Source: Dioszegia crocea
Lineage: Eukaryota; Basidiomycota; Tremellomycetes; Tremellales; Bulleribasidiaceae
Assembly: GCA_001600615.1 (NCBI GenBank)
Contig: BCKK01000002.1
Location: 1,456,809 to 1,520,808 of the forward strand
Direction: 5' to 3'
Length of the DNA stretch: 64,000 bases
The notes under the pieces: model-generated
What the model was told of the DNA's origin: nothing
What the model saw: only the letters and a program-made list of their open reading frames with translations
Databases searched by the model: none
Part shown: piece by piece, positions 24,721 to 36,601 of the stretch
Numbering within the stretch: position 1 is the first letter of the stretch
How the letters are laid out: every line of letters begins with the position of its first letter
Position numbers and translations under genes: made by a program

Positions 24721-27650
24721 ATGGGCAAAAGAGGAGCAAGGAACGGACGGGGCGGACGTGGAGGTAGCCGTGGTGGAAAGTCAAGGGATGAGGGACCATC
24801 AAGGGATGGTACTCAACCCAGAGATGAGAAGGCTTGGAACACTTTCGATCCTGTCGACATGAACAACGAAAAGTTCGAGGAGTACTACAAGGTGCGTCTT
24901 GATACAGTATACTGGAAAGGAGGTTACTGATGGATAGGCTCAAAACATCTTGACAGAGGACGAGTGGCCGGCGTTCATGGCTCAGCTTAAGCAAGAGCTT
25001 CCCACAACCTTCAGAGTAACTGGGTCTAGGGAGTGCGTCGATTGCGTTTCATGATCTTACATGCACTGACCTTACAGACACGCGGAGATGATAGCGAATG
25101 TCATCAAGGATGTACATGTCCCCAAATTGCAAAATGTCGAGCATGAAGGTATCACATACGGGCCTCCGGAGCAGATCCCTTGGTTCGTTGATCGCTTTGA
25201 TTTGGATGATATGCTGATGTATGAAGGTACCCCAACCAGCTGGCTTGGCAAGTCTCTGCTCCCAAAAGAATCATCCGGAAATCTCCCCCGTTCAAGAAGT
25301 TCCAGCGTTTCTTGGTGGGCGAGACAGAGGTTGTGAGTAGATTTGAGTGATACGAGATCTCTTGCTGAGCCGCAGGGTAACTTGAGTCGCCAAGAAGCAG
25401 TTTCTATGATCCCCCCTCTTCTACTTGACGTTCAACCACAACACATCGTACGTCCCTGTGAAGATGTCACAGCCCCGGCTGACCCTTAAGTGTCTCGACA
25501 TGTGTGCAGCTCCTGGTTCTAAGGTATGTCAAAAACCTGATGGCTGTACTCTGGCTGACGCGGTAGACCGCGCAAATGATCGAGTCTCTCAACCCTCACC
25601 ACACCGCTGCCACTGGTCTGCTGATCGCCAACGACTCGGACTATAAGCGATGTCACATGCTTGTCCACCAGACAGGTAGGATGCCGAGCAAAGGCCTGAT
25701 GGTCACGAACTATGACGCTTGTCAGTAAATTCCAACCGAGAACGCAGCTCAAGCTGACGCATCAGCGATCTATCCCAAGATCAAACTCGGGAAGAACGAA
25801 AATCTATATTTCGACCGTATCCTCGCGGATGTCCCGTACGTATGAGCATTGATGCGCTGCGCTCCGCTGACCCAATCAGGTGCAGTGGAGACGGAACTTT
25901 GAGGAAGAACATGGAGATATGGAACAAGTGGTCCACTGGCGATGGAAACAGTCTGCATTCGTGCGTTGTCTCATAATGATTATGCTGATATCAGTCTGCA
26001 ACTTCGCATTCTGCATAGGGCGATGGATATCCTCAAGCCCGGAGGAAGAATGGTCTACTCTACGTGCTCCTTCAACCCTGTCGAAAACGAGGCAGTTGTC
26101 GCTGCTGCGTTGAACTCCCGGAAAGGTCAGTACAGGATACGAAAACGCCGAGTCGAAGGCTTCTGACAATATAGGCTTCAGAATAGTGGACGCTTCAGCC
26201 TCAATCCCTCACCTTAAATTCCGACCAGGACTCAGCGAGTGGAAAGTGGCCGGTCAACCTCAGGGCAACAAGCACGGTGACGAAATCACATTCTTTGATT
26301 CGTTCGAAGCTGCGGAGAAGGTCAGGGCGGAGGGTGGGAACGACAAGGCGAGCTGGAAAGAGACTGCACCTACGTTCTGGCCACCTGCGAATGCCAGGTA
26401 TCTGGATCTTGATAAATGGTATGTAGTCCCACCCGTACAAGCTGACTATGTAGTATGCGTCTCGTCCCCCACGACCAAAACACTGGTGGCTTCTTTGTCT
26501 GTGTCCTGGAGAAGCTGAACCATGCTTCCATCGCCGACATGACGGGTGAGACGGACGAGGTCAAGGCTGCTAAGCGGGCGGCGTCTCCCTCCACCCCCGA
26601 AGGCGCGCCACAGGGGAAGAAGGTCAAATCTGAGGAGACCGCCGTCGAGGGAGCTGCAGTGGAGAAGGGAGTCGGCAAGAAGGAGAAGAAGGATTGGTCA
26701 TACAAGGAAGACCCATTCTCCTACATCGACCCAGAAAATGCCGAGTTGGAGAGTATCTGGTGAGTTCATTCAGTCTGCTTGTGCCCTACTGATTTACCCA
26801 GTAAATGGTTCAAGATGAAGGATTCTTTCCCTCTTGATCAGATGCTAGTCAGGAACGACCGTGGCGAGCCTTTGCGAGTTGTCTACTTGACCAACGACAT
26901 CGTCAAGGTACGTCGGATTAGCCTCCAACCAATAAGCTTACTGATTTCCTAGCGCGTAATTGAGAACAACAGTGCCCAGCGCTTGCGCATCATTTCTGCC
27001 GGTGTCAAAGCATTTGTCCGCCAAGATTCACAAAACCGAACCGACATTCACTGCAAGTGGCGAATCCCGGCCGACGGAATTGCCGAAGTCCTTCCACATG
27101 TCGGAGAGGGAGTGGTGAAGGACGTGTCGGAAGTGGGCATGGATGTGCTGAGGATCCTGGTTGAGCATCCCTACCCTATGGTCGATCACTTCCCGGTCGG
27201 ATTCAAGGAATGGGCCGAGGCCACCTTGCTTGGGAATGTTTTGCTCCGGTTCCCACCTGGAGAAGGTGCAGGGGGAAGGTGAGTCATTTTCTCGTGGCAA
27301 GTTGCGGAGCTGATCATTATAGCTTGCCGTTGGCTCTGGTCGTGCCGATCTGGAAAGCCAAGACAAGTCTCAGTATGCTTATTGACAAGCGCGAGAAGAG
27401 GTATGTTGTTGAACTCAGCAAGTGACGAGGTCATAAGCTGAATTTTAGCTCTCTATCGCTTCGTGTCTTTGGCGAGGATATCGTCAGAGCTCCTCTCAAT
27501 CAGGACCAAAGGCTAGCTCAGCAGGCAGAGGTGGCGGCTGCCGGGGAGGAGACTGATGTTGCCGCTTTGGTGGATCACAGCGAAGCGCCGAACGAGGAGG
27601 AGATGGCGAACGCGCCTGTGTTAGGTTCGATTGAGGAGGCTGCTTTGTAG
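24721..27650 (+). CDS. TRM4: tRNA (cytosine-5-)-methyltransferase Trm4/Ncl1 (NSUN2 type)
   Basis: SAM-dependent nuclear enzyme making m5C at several tRNA positions. Start ATG 24721 gives MGKRGARNGRGGRGGSRGGK, an RG-rich RNA-binding leader. Then come QNILTEDEWPAFMAQLKQ, IPPLLLDVQPQH (the substrate loop), motif I LDMCAAPGSKTAQMIESL, motif III-like IANDSDYKRCHMLVHQTGR, and the catalytic pair: motif IV DRILADVPCSGDGTLRKN (release Cys) and motif VI GGRMVYSTCSFNPVENEA (nucleophile Cys). Exons join correctly across DVP|CSGDGT. The C-terminal third (YIDPENAELESIWKWF, KRVIENNSAQRLRIISAGVK) matches the PUA-like part of NSUN2. A Lys/Glu-rich tract with GKKVKSEE before it is a likely NLS. Stop 27648-27650. 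About a dozen introns. Confidence 0.93.
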
Positions 27651-28090
27651 TGTCTTTTGCATTGATATAGTGCAAACCAAGCTAAGGGATGCTATTCATA
27701 CAGGCGTGCTTAGGGTTAGCCTCCAGACGGGTAATATTGCTGCTTGCGGGAATACACGCGTGCGCCATGCCTACTCCATACCCGTACCTATCCTGCGGCT
27801 TGCGAGCTCATCAGTTCAGCATTGGTGTCAGGGCTGTCAGGAATGGAGAATGGGGCCCAGGACGATGGGTCGGAAGGTAGCTGATGCACAGGGAAGGGAG
27901 AGGCTAGGCGGGCGAGAGGAGGGTCCAGAGTTACGTTCGAATGGAAGAGTACTCATACTCAGTGATCGGTTTGTACAAGGATAAATCTTTGGTATCCTTT
28001 CCCTACTGCCGCATCAGTATTCCCGCCGCCCACCACTTGCCTCTCAGTTCGACCGGAATTCACTCGATCGTGGCAAACATGTGATTCATC
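27651..28090. other. Convergent 3' spacer TRM4 / PEX30-like
   Basis: 440 bp between convergent stops; open frames here lack starts, introns and domains. Confidence 0.45.
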
Positions 28091-29853
28091 CTAGGCGGCC
28101 TCCTGAGCCACGTAGACGCGTCTCCACCACTTCCGTCGCCTGGTCACCCTTCTCATAGCTGGTACTGGCGAGTCTGGATCCACGTTGGGTAAGGACGTTG
28201 GGGCGAGATTCTACCAATTAGCGGAGCACGCATGCCGGTGACGGGTCAACTCACCTGCCAAGAGTCATCCGAATACACCCAACCATCTGAACCATCAGCG
28301 TTCTGCTCGGGCGATAGAAAAGCAATACTTACCCGCATCGACACCGACATCACTCCACAGTCCCGACACGTCTACTCTCCATTCCTCTCCTGGTATCCAA
28401 TTCCAACCATCTTTTAATTCTGCTTCTGCTTTGCTCTTTTCCGTCTCAGATACCTGAGTACCCGCTCCACCGTCTCCAGCCCAGAGACTGTCCTCGCCCT
28501 TGATCTTGACCCAAGGCAATCTCTCACCCGCTCGCAAGAACCGCTGATTCCAGCTGCCCACAGGCACGATCCCCCCGGCGACGGGTTTGGCTGTGCTAAT
28601 GACCGGGTCCAAGCGCTCATTCTCCCATACTTCGACTTCGGCGATCGTAGCGCGTCCGACTTGATCTGAAAGAGAGTCGGTCAGCATCAACCGCGTAAGC
28701 AGTGCTTGAGCTCGGCGTATAGGAGCGGAAGAGGGGAGGTACGCTAGGACAGTAGCGATATTGGGGTGGAAGGACAATGGTGGGCCCCAGCCGATAGGGA
28801 GGAGGAGATAAGGTATGAGGTATGTCGGAATGAGGGGAAGGAGTAGACTCGGCGGCAGTAGTAGAAGCAAAAGGTGGGTGGCGGTGAGCGGTAAGGTGGT
28901 GGGTGATTTGGACGGGGTGAGCGTGGTGACGATGAGGCCGTGGACATCGTCGTATGCGTCGGATCTGACTTGTCAGCACTGATGCTGTAGTAAGAGCTTA
29001 CACCCAACCCATCGTGTTCTGAATCGCCTGCAAATTCATATAGTAATCGACTCCACTTTCGGCTTCTTTGGGAGGTACTACTGGCAGTGCTTCACCATCT
29101 ACCCCAGTGGTGATAGACACCGGTCCTCCATCAGGATCTACCTTGGTGCCGGTAGTGCGGAGAGTAGACGCTGAGGGCGCTAAGGTTGGAACGCCGAGCA
29201 GGGATGGGAGGGGGTTGCGAAGCTCGGAGAGGTGTAGGATGATGATCATGAGAATAAGCGATGGAAGAAGAAGCAGAATCCGAGGCTGGAAAGCTGTAGC
29301 ATCAGCGGCGGTAGATAGAGAGCACAGTCGGAAGCACGCACAGATAAAGGTCCAGGCCATCATCCATGCCCAGGTCCAGATGGGCTTCCTCCAGAACAAG
29401 ACTTCCTCTACACGATCCTGAAGCCAGAAAACTGGTCCCGCCTATGGATCAGCTTTGATATCAGCCCATACAGCAGTAACATACCCGAGTGATGAAGCGT
29501 CGAAAGTTGTGGCTCATGATCTCCAACCTCAATCCCTCTCGCTGAGAATTCAGCTCTCTCGGCCGACCTGGCCCTCCCTGCCCTTTGGCGGTGGGCAATT
29601 TGGGCAGATTGGCCGGGAGGAGGGATGAGAGGAGAAGATCAGATACATTGGTCGACAAAGAAGTGGTGGGCAAGGTGTACTTCCGGGGAGCCGCAGCGGT
29701 AGTCGTCGTCGGAACGGGGGGAAAGGATGGTTGAGCCGCAGCAGTCGCTGGCTCTGATTTAGGCGGCTTGGCTCGGGTAGTCGCCGCGCCTGATGCTGGT
29801 GGTATAGGCGTGGCAGATGGGGGGATGGGAATGTAGCTGGGTATAGTAGACAT
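28091..29853 (-). CDS. Peroxisome/ER membrane protein with dysferlin (DysF) domain, Pex30/Pex23 family
   Basis: Starts MSTIPSYIPIPPSATPIPPA at 29853 with a Pro/Thr/Ala-rich leader, then KYTLPTTSLSTNVSDLLLSS. The membrane part has KPIWTWAWMMAWTFICACF, ILLLLPSLILMIIILHLSEL and a later double hydrophobic segment, LLLLLPPSLLLPLIPTYLI, LPIGWGPPLSFHP, a reticulon-like arrangement. The DysFN/DysFC part is ENERLDPVISTAKPV, WNQRFLRAGERLPWVKIKGE, DGWNWIPGEEWRVDVSGLWS and GWVYSDDSWQ, ending VTRRRKWWRRVYVAQEAA: the Trp/Arg pattern that defines the family. Such proteins sit at ER subdomains where pre-peroxisomes and lipid droplets form. Stop 28091-28093; five exons or so. Confidence 0.85.
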
Positions 29854-30040
29854 GATGGCTGGCTCTCCGTCTCAAGACATAGGGCGGTGTGTGGATGACA
29901 GGCCCGAACCTGAAACTTGGCTTGGGTGATGACGCAATGGAGATGTGTCGGCTGAGGTATGAGATGGTGATGAAGCTTGAAGGTGACCTTGATCTCAGTG
30001 ACTGTCCAATCTACTGACATACTCACAAAGCTCACAAGAC

Positions 30041-31024
30041 ATGTCTATACGCTACATCAGTCAGAAAATCGCCCAGCAGGTAGGTCGTCGCTGGTTGCCC
30101 TTGATCCCTGACGGCTGAGCTGACGATGCAGATCGACGAGGAGCTGATGTCCTCGAGCGGCGCCTTCTCTCTGGACCAGGTAGGCCCTTGAGGCAATTCT
30201 GCTTAGGATCTGACTGATCTGGATAGCTCATGGAGCTGGCGGGCTTGTCCTGCGCACAGGCCTTAGCTAAAACGTACCCGCTGAAGACACACCGTAGGGT
30301 CCTGGTCTGCTGCGGACCGGGTAATCAGGTAAGCTGGCTTTTGCTTGCAGATTCAGCTCATGAGCTGACTGTCAGGGGGGAGATGGTCTTGTGGCTGCTC
30401 GGCACCTCCATCATTTCCGCTACCAACCTACAATCTACCTCCCCAAGCCTGGATCTAAAGAGATTTACCAGCGACTCCTGCGACAATGCGAGAATCTCAG
30501 AATACCCGTTCTGAAGAGCCTGGATGATCTGGAAGCAGGCGTCAGAGAGACGGACGTGATAGTGGATGCAATATTTGGTGAGTATAAGTTAAGGGTATCA
30601 GCCCACGACAGACGCTAATCCTCAAGGCTTCTCGTTTCATCCACCACTGCGCCGCCCGTTCGACCGTATCCTCAGCCTTCTAGGCTCGTCTTCTGCACCT
30701 ATTCTCTCTGTGGACATACCCTCTGGGTGGGATGTTGAACGGGGCCGGCAGAAGCTAGAGACTGAACCGGACGAGAGCGGAAAGGTGGATGTCGTGGAGA
30801 CATTTATGCCCGACGCTCTCGTCAGTCTGACTGCGCCTAAAGAGGGTGTGCGGGAGTTCACCGGCAACCATTGGCTTGGAGGGAGATTCGTGCCCGAGTG
30901 AGTTATGTCGTACTTTCTGGCTGGCTTATGTTGACTCTACAGCGAATTCGCGAAGAAATTCGAGCTAAACTTGCCGGAATACCAGGGTGTGGACCAAGTA
31001 GTACAGCTCTCCTCCAAATCGTAG
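30041..31024 (+). CDS. NNR1: NAD(P)H-hydrate epimerase (YjeF_N / AIBP family)
   Basis: Metabolite-repair enzyme interconverting R- and S-NAD(P)HX so that the dehydratase can restore NAD(P)H. Start ATG 30041: [13 protein letters not shown], then [20 protein letters not shown] and [11 protein letters not shown], the conserved N-terminal helix pair. The phosphate-binding [21 protein letters not shown] motif is completed across a splice site. Further motifs are [26 protein letters not shown] and [15 protein letters not shown] (catalytic Asp of VDIPSG present). It ends [18 protein letters not shown], and Lys/Ser at the end matches the usual C-terminus. Seven exons with 40-60-nt introns. The length (about 245 aa) is the usual single-domain fungal size. 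Stop 31022-31024, 72 bp from the convergent GDH2 stop. Confidence 0.93.
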
Positions 31025-31096
31025 CCATTTTGCATACCAATACCACTCAAACGTCCATATATACAGTTCCGCCTACCAGTACACTATCAAGAAACC

Positions 31097-34000
31097 CTAT
31101 TGAGCCAACCTTGAGAAGAAGTGGAAGAAGTCCACATTGCTCGCCCCCATCCCGCACTCGTAGATGTAGTTGCTGCTAACCCACGCACTCCAGATCGCCC
31201 GTTGGTACTGCTCGGGCAATCGCTGCATCAACTCGTCCAGACCCAGCTTGTCGACAAGGGTCTTGGGGATGGCATGAGCCAGGACGTTCTTGCGAGATCG
31301 GAGGTTGTCGTAGAGATCGGAAACCTCGAGCTCATTCTGGAGGTTGTTGAGAGTGGAGGATAGTTGGTCGGTAATGCGGGTTCGGGGCATGGCGCCCTTC
31401 TGTCGTTGCCACTCTTTGGCAATGCACGAGTACTCCGAGGCGGCGTTCTCGCAAACCTTCTGCTGGATATCCTTGACGTAGGATTGGTCTGGAGGTCAGC
31501 GGAAGTCACGGCACATCTAGAAGATACTCACAGAAGGGAGACGGCTTGCCATCCTTGAAGATCATCAAATCTCCGTACTCCTCGTCCTTCAAGCTCAACC
31601 CAGCGAGAACCTCCAGCGAACTCGACGTGACACCTCCCTTGTTGGTAGACGCATCCTTGAACAACACCACGCCCTTCTTCTCGAGATACAGGCGGGCCTG
31701 CTGGGTGAAGAAGAGGTTGGCACCTTCAATGACGTATTTGAAGTGGGGTTTGCCGTCGCCATCGAGGAGGTTGGCGACATTCGAGACATTGACAGCCTCA
31801 GGACGACCACCACAGGGGACAAAGAGGTCGGCTTTGACTCGGAAGTGGAAGTTGTTTCGGAGGTCGGTTCCGTCGGGGATGATCTCGCCCGAGGGCAAGC
31901 GGACATCCTTCTCGTCGACGAGCACGCGGTAGCCTTCGGGACCGAGCTTCTTGGGGTCAAAGCCGGAGATGGGCGAGCGGGTCTTGGCGAGACGGATGAG
32001 CTCGGGTCGGTCGAGTCCTGAAGGATCGTATAAGACACCGGAACCATCGATGATGGCGATGGTCTTGTCCTTGCTGAGCAGGATTTCGTCTGCGATGTTA
32101 GCCATGTCGAATACTGGAGACGGCTGAACTCACTGGATCCCAAGTCTCCATCAGGACCACCAGTTTGGAACTTGGTGACATCCTTCTCGTTCAGACCGTG
32201 GGCCTTGAGGACACCGTAGATGTACTGCCTGACTGAGAGACTGGTCATACCATCTAGACAGTCAGTGAAGGTTTTCGCGGCGGCGGAAAGACTCACAGAT
32301 GTCATGCGGGATACCACCCAAAGACTCTGCCGATTTGCCGGTGGTGAAGGACTTCCACCAAGGTGCGCCTCGCTTCTTGGCATGGAGAGCTGCCCAGTCC
32401 ATGAGATCGGCTGTGTTCTCGTCTGGCCCGAAGAAGAGGATCTCGGGATCTTGTCGGTTTGAGACATCGACGATGGGACCCTTGATACCGGGGGAGTGGC
32501 CGGGGATGAGGAGATCGATGATTGCCTTTAGTGTCAGTTCAGTACATGTCAACGACTGAGAACAACCTACATCGACGTATTTGTGGAAGGCCTGCTTGAT
32601 GTCTGCGCCGACGACAGGCAAAATGGTGCCCTTGGCGCCTCCCTCTGGGATATCCTTGTTCTTCAAGTTTTGGGTAGCCGCCAAGGCGTAGTTCTCATCA
32701 AAGAGGGTCCGGACGTTGGAGTTGTAGTTTCTGAAGTCAGCACGGTTCTAGCAGCCAGACTCACTCCTTGCCCCGAGACCTGATGATTCGGATACCACCT
32801 CGAGCGACGTCTCTGAACCTGACGTGGAAGCCTCGGAAGTCGGAACCGACCACAAAGAACATTCCGAAGGGCTGCTTGGGGTACTCAACCTCTGGGAGGA
32901 AGGCGGGGTTGAGGCGGAACGAAAGCGCGACCTCTGAGCATTGTCAGCAAAATCATCAATAGGACTTACTGGTAGGCTGGTAGAAGTTGCACTTGATGAC
33001 GTGCTTGTTGAAGACGAGCAATGCCTCGAGGATCTGGAAGGCGTGCGGGTTGGCCGCCTCTTTCCGGATCTTCTGGTAGAGTTCCTGGTCGGACAGGGGC
33101 TGTTCAGTCTTGAGTCGCTGGAACGACAGTGTGGGGGTGAGGTGAGATGCCTCATCGGCAGCGGGATCTGGAAGTCAGCTCCTGTCAGGTCTGAGCACTT
33201 ACAGTGAATCATGGCAAAGTTGATGTAGAGCATCCTGACCAGTTCGGGATGAGCCAAGAGCACATCCTTGATGCTTTCCCGAGTGTAAGTCTCCTCTCTG
33301 AACCTTGTCTTGATCTTGTTCAAAACCTCCATGTGGCTGGAATTGCTCTCGTCGAGGGCTGGATGTTAGCCGAAACCCCACCGCACGATAACTCACCATC
33401 CTTGAGGGCAATGTAGGCTGAGCCGAGCCGATTACAGAAGTGCTGGGCAAAGATCCACCCAACGTAAGCGTAGGTCGCCTCTTGAACGGCGTGAGTGGTG
33501 TCGTTGTCATCGATGACGTTGAAGAAGGGGTTGTCGGGGAGACAGAAGAGTAGCGACGCCTCGCGAACAACCTGGTGGATGGAGTGCTCGATAGGTGGCG
33601 CGCGTGTGTTGGGAACGGGGTTGAGGTACATCGCTGGGAATCAGCACATGTCTAGTTTGGAGTGAAGGGCCTACAGATGATGGTGACGCCATTGGCGAAC
33701 TGCTCAACGTATTTCCTGGCCGAGTATAGACCATAGAAATGGTACAAATCACTGAGAGCCGAGAAGAACTTCTTGGTACCGCCCATCCTGACTGATCAGC
33801 AAGGTCACCCGTACCCCAAAAAGGACTCACTTGTATCCAATGACCACCCGCCTCTCCCTGCTCTCCTCGACCTCGTACATCTCAATGACTGGGCCCTCCC
33901 TCCGCTCAACCTCATCCAGAACTTCTTGGTAGATATCCAGGGTGTTCTCGGTAGCCTTCTCCAAGAACGACTCATCCGAGACGGATCGGATGTCGACTTT

Positions 34001-34847
34001 GCCGGCGGCATTCTTCTTGGGGCCTTCGACGGGGAACGAGCAACGCTGGACGAAGTAGCATCGGAGCTGCTGCGAGATGGTTGATGAGATTGCGCCGGCA
34101 GATCGGTAGGTCTCAAGGCGGTAGGCTTTGTCCGGGGTGGAGTTGTCGATGTAGAGAGCGTCAATTCTGGCTGTCAGCAAAGGCAGAGTTATGTAACGTA
34201 CCGCTTCTCAGTGTTGGCGCCGGGACCTTGACTGGCAGACACACCGGGCTTGCTGGAGTGGATCCAAACAGCGCCTTCCTTGGTACCGACCTTGTCGCCT
34301 TCGGGCGTGATCTTCTCGAGATCAATCACGAGCATCTCGGGGTCGTGCTTGGTGTACGCGAGGAGCTTGGCCGAGTACAAGGCGAGAATGTGATCTGCAA
34401 TAGCTTCGGGAGTCTCGGCCAGGAAGTAGCTAAAAATCAGCAGTGGCGCACATATTGGCTGGTGGACTTACGCGTTGTCGATACCGAGGTGGTTGTAGAA
34501 CCAGTTCACCTCACCATCAACGAGCTCTCCAGGCATGAAGCCGGTCCCGCTGAGGATCCGAGCGACATCTGCCTGCTGATTGGCCTTGAGAGGAAAGGGC
34601 GAGGACTTGTAGCCACTAAATGGTCAGTTGAGCTTCTATATATGAATGGCCATACTCACATTGTGTCCTTTCTGACCCTGTTGACATTGTCGCTCGACCC
34701 TTGGCGATTGAGACCGGCGGCGTTGAGGGCACCGTTCATCAGATTGGTGAGTTGCTGGGGAAGAGCAGGGTTCTGGTCATCAGCCCTGGATAACGATGCA
34801 GAGATGCCACAACTTACCTGAGCGGTAGTTCCAGTAGGGGTAGACAT
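31097..34847 (-). CDS. GDH2: NAD-specific glutamate dehydrogenase (large, fungal Gdh2 type)
   Basis: Catabolic enzyme releasing 2-oxoglutarate, NADH and ammonium from glutamate; mitochondrial or cytosolic. Start MSTPTGTTAQ at 34847, first exon only ten codons before an intron, then LTNLMNGALNAAGLNRQGS. The long N-terminal regulatory part (EVNWFYNHLGIDNAYFLAET, KLLAYTKHDPEMLVIDLEK, SHMEVLNKIKTRFREETY) is typical of the roughly 115-kDa enzyme. The catalytic and Rossmann domains follow: RDVARGGIRII-type region near 32790, DGSGVLYDPSGLDRPELIR, KADLFVPCGGRPEAVN, YVIEGANLFFTQQARLYLEK and VLFKDASTNKGGVTSSSLEV. The C-terminus is NYIYECGMGASNVDFFHFFS. About 12 introns; expected size near 1,050 aa. Confidence 0.94.
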
Positions 34848-36512
34848 GATGTTTGTTCAGATGGTGATTGAGAACAAAGAATTCTGCGGGATCAGCATCA
34901 AATGCGACTCGATCAGCTGATAATTACAGGGGCCCCGCTGAAGTTCGGCTCTCCTGTTTCAAAGGGGGGTAAGGCAGGGCCACTTACGAAAGAGTAGGAG
35001 AAGTAGAGTTGAGGGGGTTTCCTGATCGCGTCAGCTCGGAGCTTTATAGCCATCGTTATGATGATAAGGACATGATTGTGGAGATAGGAGGAAGGCCCAT
35101 TTGCTCTCGCACCTCTGGTAGCAGATAAGGTGAGATACGACGGGATAACACGGGCAAGAGATAGCACGTGAGATTGAGACAGAGAAAGGACGTGCGGCTA
35201 GAGAGATAGGGAAAAGATAAGCCTGATAGGAGACGGCCTGTGCCTGAAATCCTTTGACAATGTATCGATAGCGATAAAGTCCCAGCCAGCCGCAGAAGAC
35301 TTGATGGACAAGAAGAGATGAGGAGGGGAAAGACTCACCAGGCACCCGTGTCTTGGCTGACGTTCAGCGGGAGGGGGTTGGGTCAAGACGAGAAGTGAAC
35401 ACGGGACAGTCGGGGAAGTTTGCGAGGAGTTCCTGTCGATCCTGTCTCTTTATATATACGGTATCGAGACTGTGGATGCGTGTTTTCCTCACACTGTGAC
35501 GAAGATGTGAGGGATATTTGATGATTTCGAACTGGATGTGCGGATTCGAAATCATACCTCAGTGAATGCGGTTCGGGGGCCCCCCAGTGACCAAGGTCCG
35601 GACACGTGTCACGGCACAGCCGACCCTTCTTTCGGCTATCCCCGGCCCGAACTGATTAGATTTCGAATATGCGGGGACCCTCATGAAGAGATGGGAAATT
35701 GATGAACGCTTTATCGATTTGCGTGTCAAGGCTGTGGGGATGGCATGGGGTGCGCATGCTCCTCGCGCAATGCTCGCATGTTGTATGTCTGAGGAAACAG
35801 GTTGGATGGATTGGGAAAGAAATGTGCTGCTGGTGAGAGTAGGGATTCCAGTTGAGGCCGAACTGGAGCACCTCCACAGTGATGGCCGAGTCGCGCGTCC
35901 TCGTGTAATCAGTCAGCAGTCCGGCTTTCTTCAACTGACGCCCTAAACAGGGATCTTGGGTCCAACAACTTCTAAGTGGGGCTGTGAGCCAGAGTCTATG
36001 TATCTTGGCACGATAGTTTTACGCGGTGTCCCAATCTCTGCCGCCTGCCTGATATGACTCTGCTCTTCGAAGGCTGTTGTCGGGGAGTCAGACCTGTGGA
36101 TAGATGTCACCTCGCCGGCATCAAGCGGAGCCCATCACACATACCTCGCGCCCATCCGACGCTCCACACACCCGTCCCAGCTTGCACCGAGCCCATTTGA
36201 GAATTACTTGAAGGGCTGCCCGCTGAGTGACCCCATGTCCCTCTGAAGCTGCGGAGCCGCGAAGGGGACCGGAGCCGACCACCACAGCAGGGTGACTACG
36301 TAAGATGCGGGTTTTGGGTGTGTGGCACACATGTAGTGGGGTGGCGAATTCCTAAAACATGACGGCACATCGTCCAACAGCTACCCCAATTTTCACTTCT
36401 CATCCAAAAATCGCTACAGGCCATAAAAAGTGGTTCTGAAAGGACAGGATGATAGCTAGGAGTGTCCTCTTCATGCCTGCATGCATAAAAATAGTGGTCA
36501 ATAAGCCCAAAA
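34848..36512. other. GDH2 leader and promoter, then spacer to the tRNA gene
   Basis: The first about 550 bp upstream of GDH2 look transcribed: minus-strand splice sites define a likely 5'-UTR intron 34987-34884 (GTAAGT donor, GCTGAT branch, CCGCAG acceptor), a 34-nt exon 35021-34988 and a larger intron about 35338-35022. Beyond 35450 to 36512 I find no ORF, repeat or RNA gene that I can support. Confidence 0.5.
35450..35458 (-). promoter_or_regulatory. TATA-like element of GDH2
   Basis: TATATATAA on the minus strand, about 110 bp before the proposed first leader intron and 600 bp before the ATG. The distance only makes sense with a spliced leader, which the splice sites above support. Confidence 0.45.
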
Positions 36513-36601
36513 TGATTTAGGTGGGGATCGAACCCACGACCTCCCGCGCATCGCAAACGAGCTTGTGAAGCGGGTGCTCTAACCAACTGAGCTACCAAAC
36601 C
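36513..36601 (-). tRNA. tRNA-Val (anticodon CAC) with 15-nt intron
   Basis: The 89-nt gene folds to a standard 74-nt tRNA. The acceptor stem GGTTTGG/CTAAATC has two G.U pairs and discriminator A. After TA comes D-stem GCTC/GAGC with loop AGTTGGTTA, anticodon stem CCCGC/GCGGG, variable loop AGGTC, and T-arm GTGGG-TTCGATC-CCCAC. The anticodon loop is TTCACAC after removal of a 15-nt intron (36563-36549) at the canonical 37/38 position. Anticodon CAC reads GTG. TTTT directly after the discriminator (36512-36509) is a Pol III terminator, with another TTTTT near 36490. The internal A and B boxes (TAGCTCAGTTGG, GGTTCGATCCC) are intact. Confidence 0.95.
36549..36563 (-). other. Intron of tRNA-Val(CAC)
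   Basis: Fifteen nucleotides between A37 and C38, removed by the tRNA splicing endonuclease. The boundary is set by requiring the CCCGC/GCGGG anticodon stem and a 7-nt loop. Confidence 0.8.

Noticed and set aside
27660..27984. Open frame downstream of TRM4
   Set aside because: Continues through the TRM4 3' UTR in another frame, no domain, no splice signal.
31546..32021. Plus-strand frames opposite GDH2
   Set aside because: Antisense shadows; the minus frame carries the dehydrogenase motifs.
36121..36330. Minus-strand frame next to the tRNA
   Set aside because: No domain; the neighbouring frame even runs through the tRNA gene.
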